A DNA stretch of 64,000 nt. Source: Desulfolucanica intricata (GTDB taxonomy: Bacteria > Bacillota > Desulfotomaculia > Desulfotomaculales > Desulfofarciminaceae). This document shows positions 52,230 through 60,770 of the stretch, one piece after another. The notes below the pieces were generated by a model. It was not told where the DNA came from. It saw only the letters and a list, made by a program, of their open reading frames with translations, and ran no database searches. The stretch lies in assembly GCF_001592105.1 (NCBI RefSeq), contig NZ_BCWE01000009.1, positions 62,001-126,000 of the forward strand. The letters run 5' to 3'. The position numbers and the translations under genes were made by a program. Positions within the stretch are counted from its first letter, which is position 1, and every line of letters begins with the position of its first letter.

Positions 52230-52601
52230 CTATCTCTTATTATCTAAAAATAATCCCCCAGCAAGAACACCTTTTTTCCTGTACAGATTCTGAGAGGCTT
52301 TGCGCTTTTGTAACACTGCCATAGCCTCTCGCAATTCTTGATACTTCTCTTCAAACCTTTGCTTCAGCTTACTGTCTAAATATAATAACTCCTTAACCGG
52401 GTCCCCGTCCCAACCTGCTTCCCGGTTCATATCGAAAGGCAGCTTCTTCAGCTGCTCTATCAGCTGCCCCCGCCGTGCCAGCACAGACAATAAATCTTCG
52501 TGGTTAAACCCCGGTGCTTCAACTATATTGAGCATTATTACAGTTAAATTTAACAGTTCTCTTATTAATTCCTGCCGGTCAAAATCCTTTTCAATCACCA
52601 T
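52230..52601 (-). CDS. FliT-like flagellar protein
   Basis: A 123-residue helical protein directly after fliD (12 bases). Its start MVIEKDFDRQELIRELL and the LSVLARRGQLIEQLKKLP segment are charged and leucine-rich. FliT, the chaperone of FliD, normally lies there and has similar size. I see no diagnostic motif, so the name rests on position and fold. The end is Arg/Lys-rich (NLYRKKGVLAGG). Confidence 0.65.
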   Translation of the reverse strand: MVIEKDFDRQELIRELLNLTVIMLNIVEAPGFNHEDLLSVLARRGQLIEQLKKLPFDMNREAGWDGDPVKELLYLDSKLKQRFEEKYQELREAMAVLQKRKASQNLYRKKGVLAGGLFLDNKR

Positions 52602-52613
52602 ATCAGCATCCCT

Positions 52614-54116
52614 TTACATCCCGCCAAACATCATGGCAAGCCAGGCACTTTGCTGGTTTAATTGGTTAATAGCTTTTTCCATAGCAGTAAACTGCCTCCA
52701 GTAACGGTCCTCCATCTTTTGCAGGTGCTCATTCATGGTATCAATACTTTTATCGATATTCCTGATCTGCTTTCCAACCTGACTGTCATCTACCAGGCTG
52801 TCAGAGCTGCCTGCCTTAGTTATAAAAGAATTAATAGCGCCGGTTACATCATCATAGAGGCGGCCCGCCAGACCCTTTTCATTATAGGTGTCGCCGGATT
52901 TAGTAAAAAAGCTCATCACCCCGTCGGGGTCCTTTTGAATGGCTTCTTTTAACTTTGTTTCATCAATAACTAATTTACCTCGTTCTTGATAAGAGGCTGT
53001 ATTAATGCCAATTTTACTTAAGTTGTTATAGCCCTCAGTACTGATAATACCGTCAATACTGCTAATCATGGTATTTCTAAATTTATTAAGGGTACTGCCC
53101 AGCATAGAGTCAAAGCGAAGCATACCACTACGTGCTTTTTCCTCCCACTGCTCTTCCTGTTTATCGGAAAGCTCCTCCCGCATGGCGTCCGTAAGGGGCT
53201 GATAGTCTTTATAGCGCTCTTCGTAGTATTCTTTGTTAATCGCATCTATTGTCTCGTTATATTTTTCCACAAAACCTTTAATAACATTAAAAATACTGTC
53301 TGTATCCCGCGAAACTGTAACAGTGATGGGGATATCACTTTCACCCTTCAGCTCCAAAGTTAAACCGTTAATAAGCACCTTATTGGAAGGAGCGGTTAAA
53401 TCAACACCGTTAAGCTTATATTTGGCGTCTTGTCCGGGAGAGTAAACAACACCATCGCCTGTAAGTTTTAAGGCCTCGGCCAATTCGCCGTCTTCTATTT
53501 CTATAGTTTGATTTACGCCTGTATCTTTGGTCATCAGAAAAAACCGGCGGTTAACTGCATCATAGCTGGCCCGCACACCCCAAGTTTTTCCGTTATCATC
53601 AAGGCCGGTGTTAATCCGGTTTACCAGGTCATTAATAGAAGCAGTATCAGTATTAATTGTAAAGGTTTTCTTAGTTCCATCCGGCCCGCTTATTACTAAC
53701 TTCTTTTCTCCACTTAGTTCAAGTTGAGAAGCTATAGACCTTGTTGGATCTATAGGGTTCTCTTCCGAACCAATTTGACCTCCTGTCAGATACGCTCCTC
53801 TGGCCATTTGAGTAACTTTCACCTCATAGATACCGTCCACCGCACTGCCGCCTGCAGTAACCTTTACCACAGACTCATTATTTGAATCAGCCCGGCGGGT
53901 TAAAAAGGTACCCTGCAGCTTCATGTTAAAAACTGTATCCCGGAAGGAGCGCAGTATGTTATTAATAGTGCGGTAGTCTTCCCGCTGCCACTGTAAAATT
54001 TGCCTTTTCCGGGTCAAAGAGTCCAGCCGCATCCTCTCAGCTTTCATTAACTCTTTAACCATACTATCTATATCCATTCCACTGGCCAAACCGCCAATAC
54101 GAAGACTTGATGCCAT
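52614..54116 (-). CDS. fliD: Flagellar filament cap protein FliD
   Basis: Caps the growing filament and inserts flagellin. A 500-residue protein with the N-terminal SSLRIGGLASGMDIDSMVKELM segment, a long coiled part (MKAERMRLDSLTRKRQIL), and the C-terminal helices ending WRQFTAMEKAINQLNQQSAWL. GGAGG lies 9 bases before the ATG at 54116. A SigD promoter sits 30 bases upstream (54146-54172). Divergent from fliS. Confidence 0.96.
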   Translation of the reverse strand: MASSLRIGGLASGMDIDSMVKELMKAERMRLDSLTRKRQILQWQREDYRTINNILRSFRDTVFNMKLQGTFLTRRADSNNESVVKVTAGGSAVDGIYEVKVTQMARGAYLTGGQIGSEENPIDPTRSIASQLELSGEKKLVISGPDGTKKTFTINTDTASINDLVNRINTGLDDNGKTWGVRASYDAVNRRFFLMTKDTGVNQTIEIEDGELAEALKLTGDGVVYSPGQDAKYKLNGVDLTAPSNKVLINGLTLELKGESDIPITVTVSRDTDSIFNVIKGFVEKYNETIDAINKEYYEERYKDYQPLTDAMREELSDKQEEQWEEKARSGMLRFDSMLGSTLNKFRNTMISSIDGIISTEGYNNLSKIGINTASYQERGKLVIDETKLKEAIQKDPDGVMSFFTKSGDTYNEKGLAGRLYDDVTGAINSFITKAGSSDSLVDDSQVGKQIRNIDKSIDTMNEHLQKMEDRYWRQFTAMEKAINQLNQQSAWLAMMFGGM

Positions 54117-54145
54117 AATTAAACCACCTCCGAACCTTATTATTA

Positions 54146-54172
54146 TTTTCGGCATTTTTTAAAACAGCTTTA
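54146..54172 (-). promoter_or_regulatory. SigD promoter of fliD
   Basis: On the minus strand TAAA (54169-54172), 15-base spacer, GCCGAAAA (54146-54153). Good sigma-28 match; the leader is only about 25 bases. Confidence 0.8.
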
Positions 54173-54200
54173 TATATAAAAAAGATTATCCGAAAAAGCT

Positions 54201-54227
54201 TAAGTTTTTGGGTAAATAATCCGATAT
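54201..54227 (+). promoter_or_regulatory. SigD promoter of fliS
   Basis: TAAG (54201-54204), 15-base spacer, TCCGATAT (54220-54227). It diverges from the fliD promoter, with about 28 bases between the two elements. Confidence 0.7.
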
Positions 54228-54259
54228 ATAAAGAAAGAAATCATAAGGAGGACCGCGAA

Positions 54260-54631
54260 ATGGCTGTTCTTAACCCCTATCAACAATACCGGCAAAATTC
54301 TGTAACAAGCGCACCCCCCGGGCAATTAACACTGATGTTATATAACGGGGCATTAAAATTTATTAAAACGGCCGTTATTTCTATCGAAAAAAAAGACATC
54401 AGCAGTGCCAATAACGCTATTATCAGGGCCCAGGATATTATTCTATATCTTAATGAAACCTTAAATAAAAACTATGAGCCGGCACATAACTTAAGCAGTT
54501 TATACGACTATATTTACCGCCGGCTGGTCGAAGCCAATATAAAAAAAGATACTGCTGTTTTAGAGGAAGCGGCATCCCTGGTGGAAGAACTCAGAGATAC
54601 CTGGGCGGTAGTTCTTAAGGAAAATAAATAA
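54260..54631 (+). CDS. fliS: Flagellin export chaperone FliS
   Basis: A 123-residue four-helix chaperone that binds the C-terminus of flagellin. The family start NPYQQYRQNSVTSAPPGQLTLMLYNGALKF is seen at residues 5-34, with a helical remainder. AAGGAGG lies 8-9 bases before the ATG. It sits alone on the plus strand opposite fliD, so fliD-fliS are not co-transcribed as in Bacillus. Confidence 0.95.
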   Translation: MAVLNPYQQYRQNSVTSAPPGQLTLMLYNGALKFIKTAVISIEKKDISSANNAIIRAQDIILYLNETLNKNYEPAHNLSSLYDYIYRRLVEANIKKDTAVLEEAASLVEELRDTWAVVLKENK

Positions 54632-54668
54632 TTAAAAGAGCCTGCGTCAGATGCGGGCTCTTTAATTT
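54629..54668. terminator. Bidirectional terminator between fliS and flaG
   Basis: AATTAAAAGAGCC with GGGCTCTTTAATT (about 54631-54667), T-rich on both sides. It ends both convergent transcripts. Confidence 0.85.
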
Positions 54669-54671
54669 GAT

Positions 54672-55040
54672 CTATACTTTTTTATCAATAATTATACCCA
54701 CCATTTCCCGGAGCCGGGCCTCCAAGTCCAATACCTCTTCAGGCGGTATCTGTTTAATAACCTCTCCGGATTCCTGATTTACTATTTGCACCACTAACCC
54801 TTGGGTTTCCTCATGTATTTGAAAATTCAGGTTCTGATTATAAAGTTCTTCAGTTGTATTTAATTTTTCAACAACTTTAATCAGATTTTCGAGATTTAAT
54901 TTAGATTGACTGCTTCCGTCATCACCTAAAGCCGCTAATTCCGTTTTTCGATCCACAGGCTCACTTTTACCACTTTTGGGGACACTGGTATTCAAGTCGT
55001 AAGCCGCCATTGCTTCCAATCCACCGCCGCCTATTTTCAT
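54672..55040 (-). CDS. flaG: FlaG-family flagellar protein
   Basis: A 122-residue protein with a disordered N-terminal half and a FlaG-type C-terminal domain (about 50-118): LNFQIHEETQGLVVQIVNQ and SGEVIKQIPPEEVLDLEARL. FlaG affects filament length or stability in some species. AAGGGGGTG precedes the ATG. Last gene of the flgM operon. Confidence 0.88.
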   Translation of the reverse strand: MKIGGGGLEAMAAYDLNTSVPKSGKSEPVDRKTELAALGDDGSSQSKLNLENLIKVVEKLNTTEELYNQNLNFQIHEETQGLVVQIVNQESGEVIKQIPPEEVLDLEARLREMVGIIIDKKV

Positions 55041-55079
55041 CTAAGGCACCCCCTTTATCCAATCGCATAATATCTTTAA

Positions 55080-55352
55080 TTATATATCATCAAAAATAGA
55101 ATCCTCTTTGCCGTCTTGCTCCGTTTTTTTACCTCGCCAAATTCGCAGCTGTTCCAGTACTGATTGTTCAACCCCGGCCGCCCTGGTATTTTCCTCCTTC
55201 ACCGCCTGGTAAAGCTCACCGCGTAAAACAGTCAGCTTCTTAGGGGCCTCGATACCAAGTCTTATGCTGTCACCACGAATATCCAATATTGTGATCTTAA
55301 TTTCTTCTCCGAACATGACACTCTCATTTTTTTTACGGGTAAGGACTAACAT
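55080..55352 (-). CDS. csrA: Carbon storage / flagellin translation regulator CsrA
   Basis: A 90-residue RNA-binding protein, longer than the usual 61-75 by a charged C-terminal extension. The core MLVLTRKKNESVMFG, IRLGIEAPKKLTVLRGELY keeps the Arg that reads GGA. In Firmicutes CsrA blocks hag translation and is antagonised by FliW, encoded just upstream with a 7-base overlap. Its target is likely the hag leader at 44008-44046. GGAGG lies 7 bases before the ATG. Confidence 0.96.
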   Translation of the reverse strand: MLVLTRKKNESVMFGEEIKITILDIRGDSIRLGIEAPKKLTVLRGELYQAVKEENTRAAGVEQSVLEQLRIWRGKKTEQDGKEDSIFDDI

Positions 55353-55831
55353 TTTTCTTCCTCCTTACCCTGAATACTATGAGAATCCTTATCCGTCTTA
55401 ACAAAAAGCCGGTGCCTGGTAGAATAGGTATAACCTGTCAGAATTACCTGCTTGGCCCGGTTAAGTCTGGTATTAATTACAACCGGCCCCAGTAAATTAG
55501 CGGTTGTTTGGGCGATATTATCCCCGGGTATCGTAATTATAGTTAAAATTAGGACTTCCCCGGGACTGCGCAGCTCCAAGGTCTCAATGTCCTCAACCGG
55601 AAGGTCAAAGCTGTAATCCGGAAAGAAAATAAAGGGGTTAACAGCCAGAAAAGCTACCTCAGGCTCCTCAGCAGACTGCATCCAGTGAAAAGGCTCCATA
55701 TTCACCGCGGGTAAAAGAACAAAGTGCTTAAGTTCTTCAAATCCGGGTAGGCCAAAGGGAAAGGATATAATTTTTTCCTGATCAATGTTCATGCTGCCAA
55801 AACGAGAAGTTTCAATCCGCACCGGCCCCAT
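55346..55831 (-). CDS. fliW: Flagellar assembly factor FliW
   Basis: A 161-residue antagonist of CsrA that also binds flagellin. The conserved segments are IISFPFGLPGFEELKHFVLLP near the start, EEPEVAFLAVNPFIFFPDYSFDL, and GPVVINTRLNRAKQVIL. When flagellin is exported FliW is released to bind CsrA and flagellin synthesis resumes. The stop overlaps the csrA start. Confidence 0.96.
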   Translation of the reverse strand: MGPVRIETSRFGSMNIDQEKIISFPFGLPGFEELKHFVLLPAVNMEPFHWMQSAEEPEVAFLAVNPFIFFPDYSFDLPVEDIETLELRSPGEVLILTIITIPGDNIAQTTANLLGPVVINTRLNRAKQVILTGYTYSTRHRLFVKTDKDSHSIQGKEEEKC

Positions 55832-55834
55832 CCC

Positions 55835-56698
55835 CTACCTCATATATTCAAGCATACTGATCTGCATCAACCTGGCACTTATAGCTAAAGATGCCTGGTA
55901 GACCATCTGATCTTCAGCCAGCAGCATACTGGCCTCAACCAGATCCACACCCTGTAAATCCTGCAGCATAGTCTGCAAATTCAGAGTTTGATAATCCATC
56001 TGTTCCTGCATAATTTCCAACTGCTTTGCTTTACTGCCTACACCGGTTCTTGCTTGAACAAGCTTACTGTGGTCATCGTCAAGTTTATCTAACAATTTCA
56101 TAACCTTGTCTTTGTCACCTGATTCAAGACCTTCCTTTAAGTTCCTTAGATTTTCAAAGATACCATTAAATATTTCTCCGTGCACGTTAACTTGCAGGGT
56201 AATACCCGGTGCTATTTCTTTAAAAATACCTTCACCGTCACCTTTATACTTATAATCATCACCAAAGGCTTCATCATTTATCTGATGGCCACTAAAGATA
56301 TAGGTATTACCCAGCTTAGTATTTGCATTCACCAGCATTTGCTCAGTAAGTACACCTACCTCTATAGCCATGGCTTCCATTTCTTGCTCCCCGACACCGG
56401 CATTCCCTGTCGCTAATACCAGCTCCCTTGCCCTTAAAACGATTTCTGCCGATCCGGCTAAGGCTGTTTCGGTTTGTCTCAGCCAGGCCGATGCATTATC
56501 CATATTGCTGTTATATTGTTCCTGTATATCCAAGGAAGCTTTTAAAGCCATAGCCTGCCCTAAAGCGCCGGGATTCTCACTTAAAGTAGCAAGCTTTTTG
56601 CCGGAGGAAACCGCGGATTGATTTTTATTTATCTGCTCTAACTGCCTCTCCATATTTTTTCTCAGATTGTAATTTACCAATCTATTTGTTACCCGCAC
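55835..56698 (-). CDS. flgL: Hook-filament junction protein FlgL
   Basis: A 287-residue flagellin-like junction protein. I choose GTG at 56698 because AAAGGGG lies 8 bases upstream and the start then reads MRVTNRLVNYNLRKN, as in the family. The C-terminal helix LQTMLQDLQGVDLVEASMLL is also typical. It follows flgK by 13 bases. Confidence 0.94.
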   Translation of the reverse strand: MRVTNRLVNYNLRKNMERQLEQINKNQSAVSSGKKLATLSENPGALGQAMALKASLDIQEQYNSNMDNASAWLRQTETALAGSAEIVLRARELVLATGNAGVGEQEMEAMAIEVGVLTEQMLVNANTKLGNTYIFSGHQINDEAFGDDYKYKGDGEGIFKEIAPGITLQVNVHGEIFNGIFENLRNLKEGLESGDKDKVMKLLDKLDDDHSKLVQARTGVGSKAKQLEIMQEQMDYQTLNLQTMLQDLQGVDLVEASMLLAEDQMVYQASLAISARLMQISMLEYMR

Positions 56699-56711
56699 CG
56701 TAATCACCCCT

Positions 56712-58058
56712 TTACCTCACGGTGTTAAGTAAGGTTTCAAGCATTTCGTCAATGGTCGTAAGTATTTTGGCAGATGCCTGGTAGCCAAATTGAAACTGCA
56801 TTAAATTGACCATTTCCTCATCTATGGAAACCCCGGAAACAGATTCCCGCTGGGCATATAACTGGTCACCTATGGATTCATGGGCATACAGTAATTGCCC
56901 GGCCGCATTACCTGCCTCGCCAATGCTAACCATTACCTCCTGGAAATATGATTCAAAGGTATTATTATCAAGTTCTTCAATTTTTTTGTTGCGCAATTGG
57001 GATATTTCCAGTGCAAACTGAGTATCACCAGCAGCCCCCGACCCCACAATAATTTCATCCCCGGTTGCTAAATTCAATTCTATTATTTTATTGCTTTGAA
57101 GATTTTCTAACGGCTTGAAAAACTTAAAATCAGAATTATGGTTTTCATAGACACCGTTTATTTTCTCTGTAATCTGAGAGGCTAATTTTTGGAGCTTCTG
57201 CATATATCCATCCGGGCCATTTATCTGCTCCCTAACCTTTACTACACTACCCACTGAGCCACCTACATCAACTGTATTAAAAATATCCTTATCAAAATTT
57301 TCGCCAGTTAATAAATTCTGAGTTCCGTTAATCAGTTGTTTACCGTTAACACTAACATTGACTAAATCCTTATCACCGGTATTGGGTTTTACCTCAATTT
57401 TCACCAATTTAGCCAGTTCATCCAACATTAAATCCCGCTCATCCATTAAAACATTGTTATTCTTGGCATAACTTTTATAAATGGCTTCATTCAGCTGGCA
57501 AATTCGCCCGGTTATTCTTTCCACCTCAGCAACTAAAACTTCGTGCTCCTTATTCAGATTATCCAAGACAACATTTAGCTGCTCATAGGACTGGTTTATT
57601 GACAAAGTCAGGGCCCGCGACTTTTCCAACAGCCCCACCCGCAACCCTTTATCCTGCGGGTTTTCATTAACCTCCTGCCAGCCGTTGAAAAACTCATTTA
57701 AGTGCATTTGTATACCGGTGTTAGCCGGATCAGGGAATATAGCCTCTACTCTCTGTAAAAGCTGCCGGTTCTTTTCCCAGTAGCTGATCTCGCTTAAATT
57801 ACTTCTCAGCTGGTAATCAACATACTCATCCCTGATGCGCTGGATATCTCCAACATTAGCCCCGGTTCCTAATTGGTATATTTGACCGTTTTGATAATTG
57901 CTTCCGGTATACGGCAGGCTGGAAACAAAATTGGCCCTTTGGCGGCTGTAGCCTTCGACGTTGGCATTGGCTACATTATTACCGGTAACGTCCATTCCCA
58001 TCCTGTTTGCCTGCAAGGCCCGCCTGGCTATCTCCAAGCCAAAGAATGTTCCACTCAT
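56712..58058 (-). CDS. flgK: Hook-filament junction protein FlgK
   Basis: A 448-residue junction protein. The N-terminal LEIARRALQANRMGMDVTGNN motif is followed by ANANVEGYSRQRA, and the C-terminal SGVSIDEEMVNLMQFQFGYQASAKI helix is typical of FlgK. Middle domain average in length. GGCGGGAG lies 5-7 bases before the ATG. It lies after flgN, its chaperone. Confidence 0.96.
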   Translation of the reverse strand: MSGTFFGLEIARRALQANRMGMDVTGNNVANANVEGYSRQRANFVSSLPYTGSNYQNGQIYQLGTGANVGDIQRIRDEYVDYQLRSNLSEISYWEKNRQLLQRVEAIFPDPANTGIQMHLNEFFNGWQEVNENPQDKGLRVGLLEKSRALTLSINQSYEQLNVVLDNLNKEHEVLVAEVERITGRICQLNEAIYKSYAKNNNVLMDERDLMLDELAKLVKIEVKPNTGDKDLVNVSVNGKQLINGTQNLLTGENFDKDIFNTVDVGGSVGSVVKVREQINGPDGYMQKLQKLASQITEKINGVYENHNSDFKFFKPLENLQSNKIIELNLATGDEIIVGSGAAGDTQFALEISQLRNKKIEELDNNTFESYFQEVMVSIGEAGNAAGQLLYAHESIGDQLYAQRESVSGVSIDEEMVNLMQFQFGYQASAKILTTIDEMLETLLNTVR

Positions 58059-58107
58059 TTTATTCTCCCGCCCTTTGTCTTAAAATAGAACAAAATATAC
58101 AAATAGC

Positions 58108-58599
58108 CTAAACCGTTAGGTTCAGGCGTGAAATATTAAGCTGCCTCTTATCTACAGCACCGTCTCCCTTATAGGTCTGCCCCTGCCGGGGCCGGAGAAT
58201 AGTAAGCAGCCGCTTATTAAATAACAGTGCATTTTGAGTCAACATTTTATTTATTTCATTGGTTTCCCGAATTTTTGCAGTCAAATCCCTTATTTCCTCA
58301 ATCAGAACCTGCAGTTCATTCTTTATGCCGTCCGGAGCAAAGGACAGTAAACTCTCTGAATCCGCCCATTCAGTCGCGCCAAGCTCATTTTTGATATTGT
58401 CCCAGTGACCGGCACACAACTGCTGTACTCCGGCCAATTCACCGATCAGAATTTCCTGTTTAGCTGCTGTATTCTTTATTCCTTCAAGGCTGTTTTTTTT
58501 CAGTGCTTCAAGATGCTCCCGGGAAGCTTCCAATATTTTATCAGCAATATTTTTTTGTTTTTTGAGGCATTCTGTTAGCTGCTCATATAAGTTATGCAT
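58108..58599 (-). CDS. flgN: FlgN-type export chaperone for FlgK/FlgL
   Basis: A 163-residue helical protein with a coiled-coil middle (ILEASREHLEALKKNSLEGI, then later LLTQNALLFNKRLL-like: here MLTQNALLFNKRLL). The order flgM-flgN-flgK-flgL identifies it. AAAGGTGGG precedes the ATG. Confidence 0.88.
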   Translation of the reverse strand: MHNLYEQLTECLKKQKNIADKILEASREHLEALKKNSLEGIKNTAAKQEILIGELAGVQQLCAGHWDNIKNELGATEWADSESLLSFAPDGIKNELQVLIEEIRDLTAKIRETNEINKMLTQNALLFNKRLLTILRPRQGQTYKGDGAVDKRQLNISRLNLTV

Positions 58600-58609
58600 A
58601 GGCCCACCT

Positions 58610-58900
58610 TTAAACTTTTTTATCTAAAAGTCTTTCTTCAATAATCCCGGCTGCAATCTTTTCACCACTGGGATTATAGGTACCGGCTTTAATCCGCTGC
58701 TTTAGCCCGGCCACCAGGTCCTCACGCACCTCCGGCAGTTCAGCCAGCCTGGCCCGGGCAGCATGTAATTCCTTAGCCAATGGGGAAAGCTCCAGCTTAT
58801 CTGTTTTAGCACTGCCGGCTTCGGGCTTTTTATTATCCTTTTCTCTCATATGTGACGTGTATACTTTTATGGGATTAAATCCACCCTGTGATATTTTCAT
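58610..58900 (-). CDS. flgM: Anti-sigma-28 factor FlgM
   Basis: A 96-residue mostly disordered protein. The C-terminal SigD-binding part has DKLELSPLAKEL, ARARLAELPEVREDLVAGLK and RIKAGTYNPSGEKIAAGIIEE. It holds SigD until the hook is finished and FlgM is exported. It starts the operon behind a SigD-type promoter (58941-58968), so it feeds back on its own sigma factor. GGGGTG lies 5-6 bases before the ATG. Confidence 0.95.
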   Translation of the reverse strand: MKISQGGFNPIKVYTSHMREKDNKKPEAGSAKTDKLELSPLAKELHAARARLAELPEVREDLVAGLKQRIKAGTYNPSGEKIAAGIIEERLLDKKV

Positions 58901-58940
58901 AATTTCACCCCACTTTTCAAACGTAAAACCTCTATTTATA

Positions 58941-58968
58941 TATTCGGCACATTTACTCCCGCACTTTA
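58941..58968 (-). promoter_or_regulatory. SigD-like promoter of the flgM operon
   Basis: On the minus strand TAAA (58965-58968), 16-base spacer, GCCGAATA (58941-58948), 40 bases upstream of flgM. Confidence 0.75.
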
Positions 58969-59016
58969 CAGGTATATTATAAAATTTGTTCTACTAAGAG
59001 GGTAATTTTTCCATTA

Positions 59017-59799
59017 CTACTCCCGAACCCGGTCTCCGGTATCCCAGGACATGGGCTCCGCTTCATTATATTTACTCCGCAGTACCACAATGTCTACTCT
59101 CCTGTTTAACTGCTTATGCTCCATGGTATCATTGGGCACCCGGGGGCGGTACTCTCCATAACCTGTGGCAGCAAGACGCACAGGGGGAAAGTTATGTGTA
59201 TTGATCAGCTCCTGTACAACACTGGTGGCCCTGGCAGCAGACAATTCCCAGTTAGAGGGATAACGACCGGTATTAATCGGGATATCATCTGTATGTCCTT
59301 CTATTCTAATATAATTGTCAGATTGTATAAGAATACCGGCTACTTCTTTAATAATATCCTTAGAAGCAGGTGTGAGTTCGGCTGATCCGAGCGGGAAAAG
59401 TACGGGGTCATAAAAGCTCACTACAATACCCCTTTCTTCCATGTTAACGGAGATTTTCTTCTTTAAGCTGTTGCTGTCAATGTAGTCCTGCAGCTGCTTT
59501 TCAAGTTCCAGCATCTGCTTTGATTCATTCTGCAGCCCACCGCCATCAATAGAATCAATAGGGGGTATCGGCAGACCGCTCTCCACAGAGGGGCCGGAAC
59601 CCATTAAGATAGACCGGGAGCCCCCGCCCAACACCCGGCTGAGACCATCCGCTATGGCGGCAAATTTTTGAAGATCAGTATTACTTATTGCAAACATGAC
59701 AATAAAATAAATCATTAAAAGAGTTATTAAATCAGAATAAGTTAACAGCCAGCGATCATTATTATCTTTGTGGGGCTTAGTGCGTCTTTTTTTCCTCAT
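59017..59799 (-). CDS. motB: Flagellar stator protein MotB
   Basis: Stator subunit that anchors to peptidoglycan and carries the ion-binding Asp. The 260-residue protein has the plug-side WLLTYSDLITLLMIYFIVMF membrane helix (Asp near residue 22) and the OmpA-like wall-binding domain with IRIEGHTDDIPI and LSAARATSVVQELI near 160-200. It starts as ATGA on the motA stop. Proton or sodium use cannot be told from this. Confidence 0.95.
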   Translation of the reverse strand: MRKKRRTKPHKDNNDRWLLTYSDLITLLMIYFIVMFAISNTDLQKFAAIADGLSRVLGGGSRSILMGSGPSVESGLPIPPIDSIDGGGLQNESKQMLELEKQLQDYIDSNSLKKKISVNMEERGIVVSFYDPVLFPLGSAELTPASKDIIKEVAGILIQSDNYIRIEGHTDDIPINTGRYPSNWELSAARATSVVQELINTHNFPPVRLAATGYGEYRPRVPNDTMEHKQLNRRVDIVVLRSKYNEAEPMSWDTGDRVRE

Positions 59800-60587
59800 T
59801 CTTCCTCTTCCTTAGCCTCGGGTTCTTTATCTTTTTGCCTTCTGTTGGGGTTTAAGTAGGCATTTAATCTCTCTCGAATTATAATCGGGTTGTACCCTCC
59901 CTGTAAGGAAATCACACCTTCCATTGTCAGTTCTTTAATGCATATTTCCTTTTTGCCTATATTTCTTAGTTTACCTGCAATGGGCAGCCAAAGAATATTG
60001 GCACTGCCCACTCCGTACAGCGTAGCTATAAAGGCTAACGCAATTGAGGAACTCATAGTTGACGGATCAGACATATTACCCAGAACATGTACCAACCCCA
60101 TTACTGTCCCGATAATTCCCATTGTTGGTGCATAACCGCCCGCTGTCTCAAAAATGCTTGCCCCGGTATCATTACGTTCTTCCAAAGTATAAATTTCCGT
60201 TTCCAGGATATTACGTACCAGTTCCGGATCAGTCCCGTCTATAATTAATTGAATGCCCTTTCTAAGAAACTCATCATCAATTTCATCAAGACGATCTTCC
60301 AGATATAACAGGCCCTCCCGCCTTGCTTGATCGGCCAGCTGTACAATCTGCTCAATAACTTCATCCTCCCCGGGCAATTTCTGAAAGACCGTATTTTTTA
60401 AAAGCTTCGGTATAACCTTTAAATCCTGCATTGAAAAGCTGGCTATGGTAGCACCGGCAGTACCTCCAAAAACAATCAGTGCTGCAGTAGGTTTCAGCAG
60501 GACCGATATATGCCCGCCATCCAAAAGAAATCCGGAAATTAACCCCAATAAACCTACCGCGATACCGACCAGGATTGCAAAATCCAT
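59796..60587 (-). CDS. motA: Flagellar stator protein MotA
   Basis: Four-helix stator subunit of 263 residues. The start DFAILVGIAVGLLGLISGFLL, the cytoplasmic loop with RREGLLYLEDRLDEIDDEFLRKG, and the segment GGYAPTMGIIGTVMGLVHVLG are typical. Overlaps motB by 4 bases. AAAAGGACGGG precedes the ATG. The PilZ protein encoded at 24.3-25.0 kb is its likely brake partner. Confidence 0.95.
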   Translation of the reverse strand: MDFAILVGIAVGLLGLISGFLLDGGHISVLLKPTAALIVFGGTAGATIASFSMQDLKVIPKLLKNTVFQKLPGEDEVIEQIVQLADQARREGLLYLEDRLDEIDDEFLRKGIQLIIDGTDPELVRNILETEIYTLEERNDTGASIFETAGGYAPTMGIIGTVMGLVHVLGNMSDPSTMSSSIALAFIATLYGVGSANILWLPIAGKLRNIGKKEICIKELTMEGVISLQGGYNPIIIRERLNAYLNPNRRQKDKEPEAKEEEE

Positions 60588-60770
60588 ATATAACCCGTCC
60601 TTTTCGACAAATATTACTGTTTATTTCGCTTATAGTTAGATATTTCCTCCATTTTAAAACATAAAAAATTAATTAATTGGCATGATAATGCTTTCTAATT
60701 TAAAAGGTATTTTCCAAGTAAAATCGAATACTGCATAGTATATGTCTTTATCTTTGTGAGGGAAATAATT

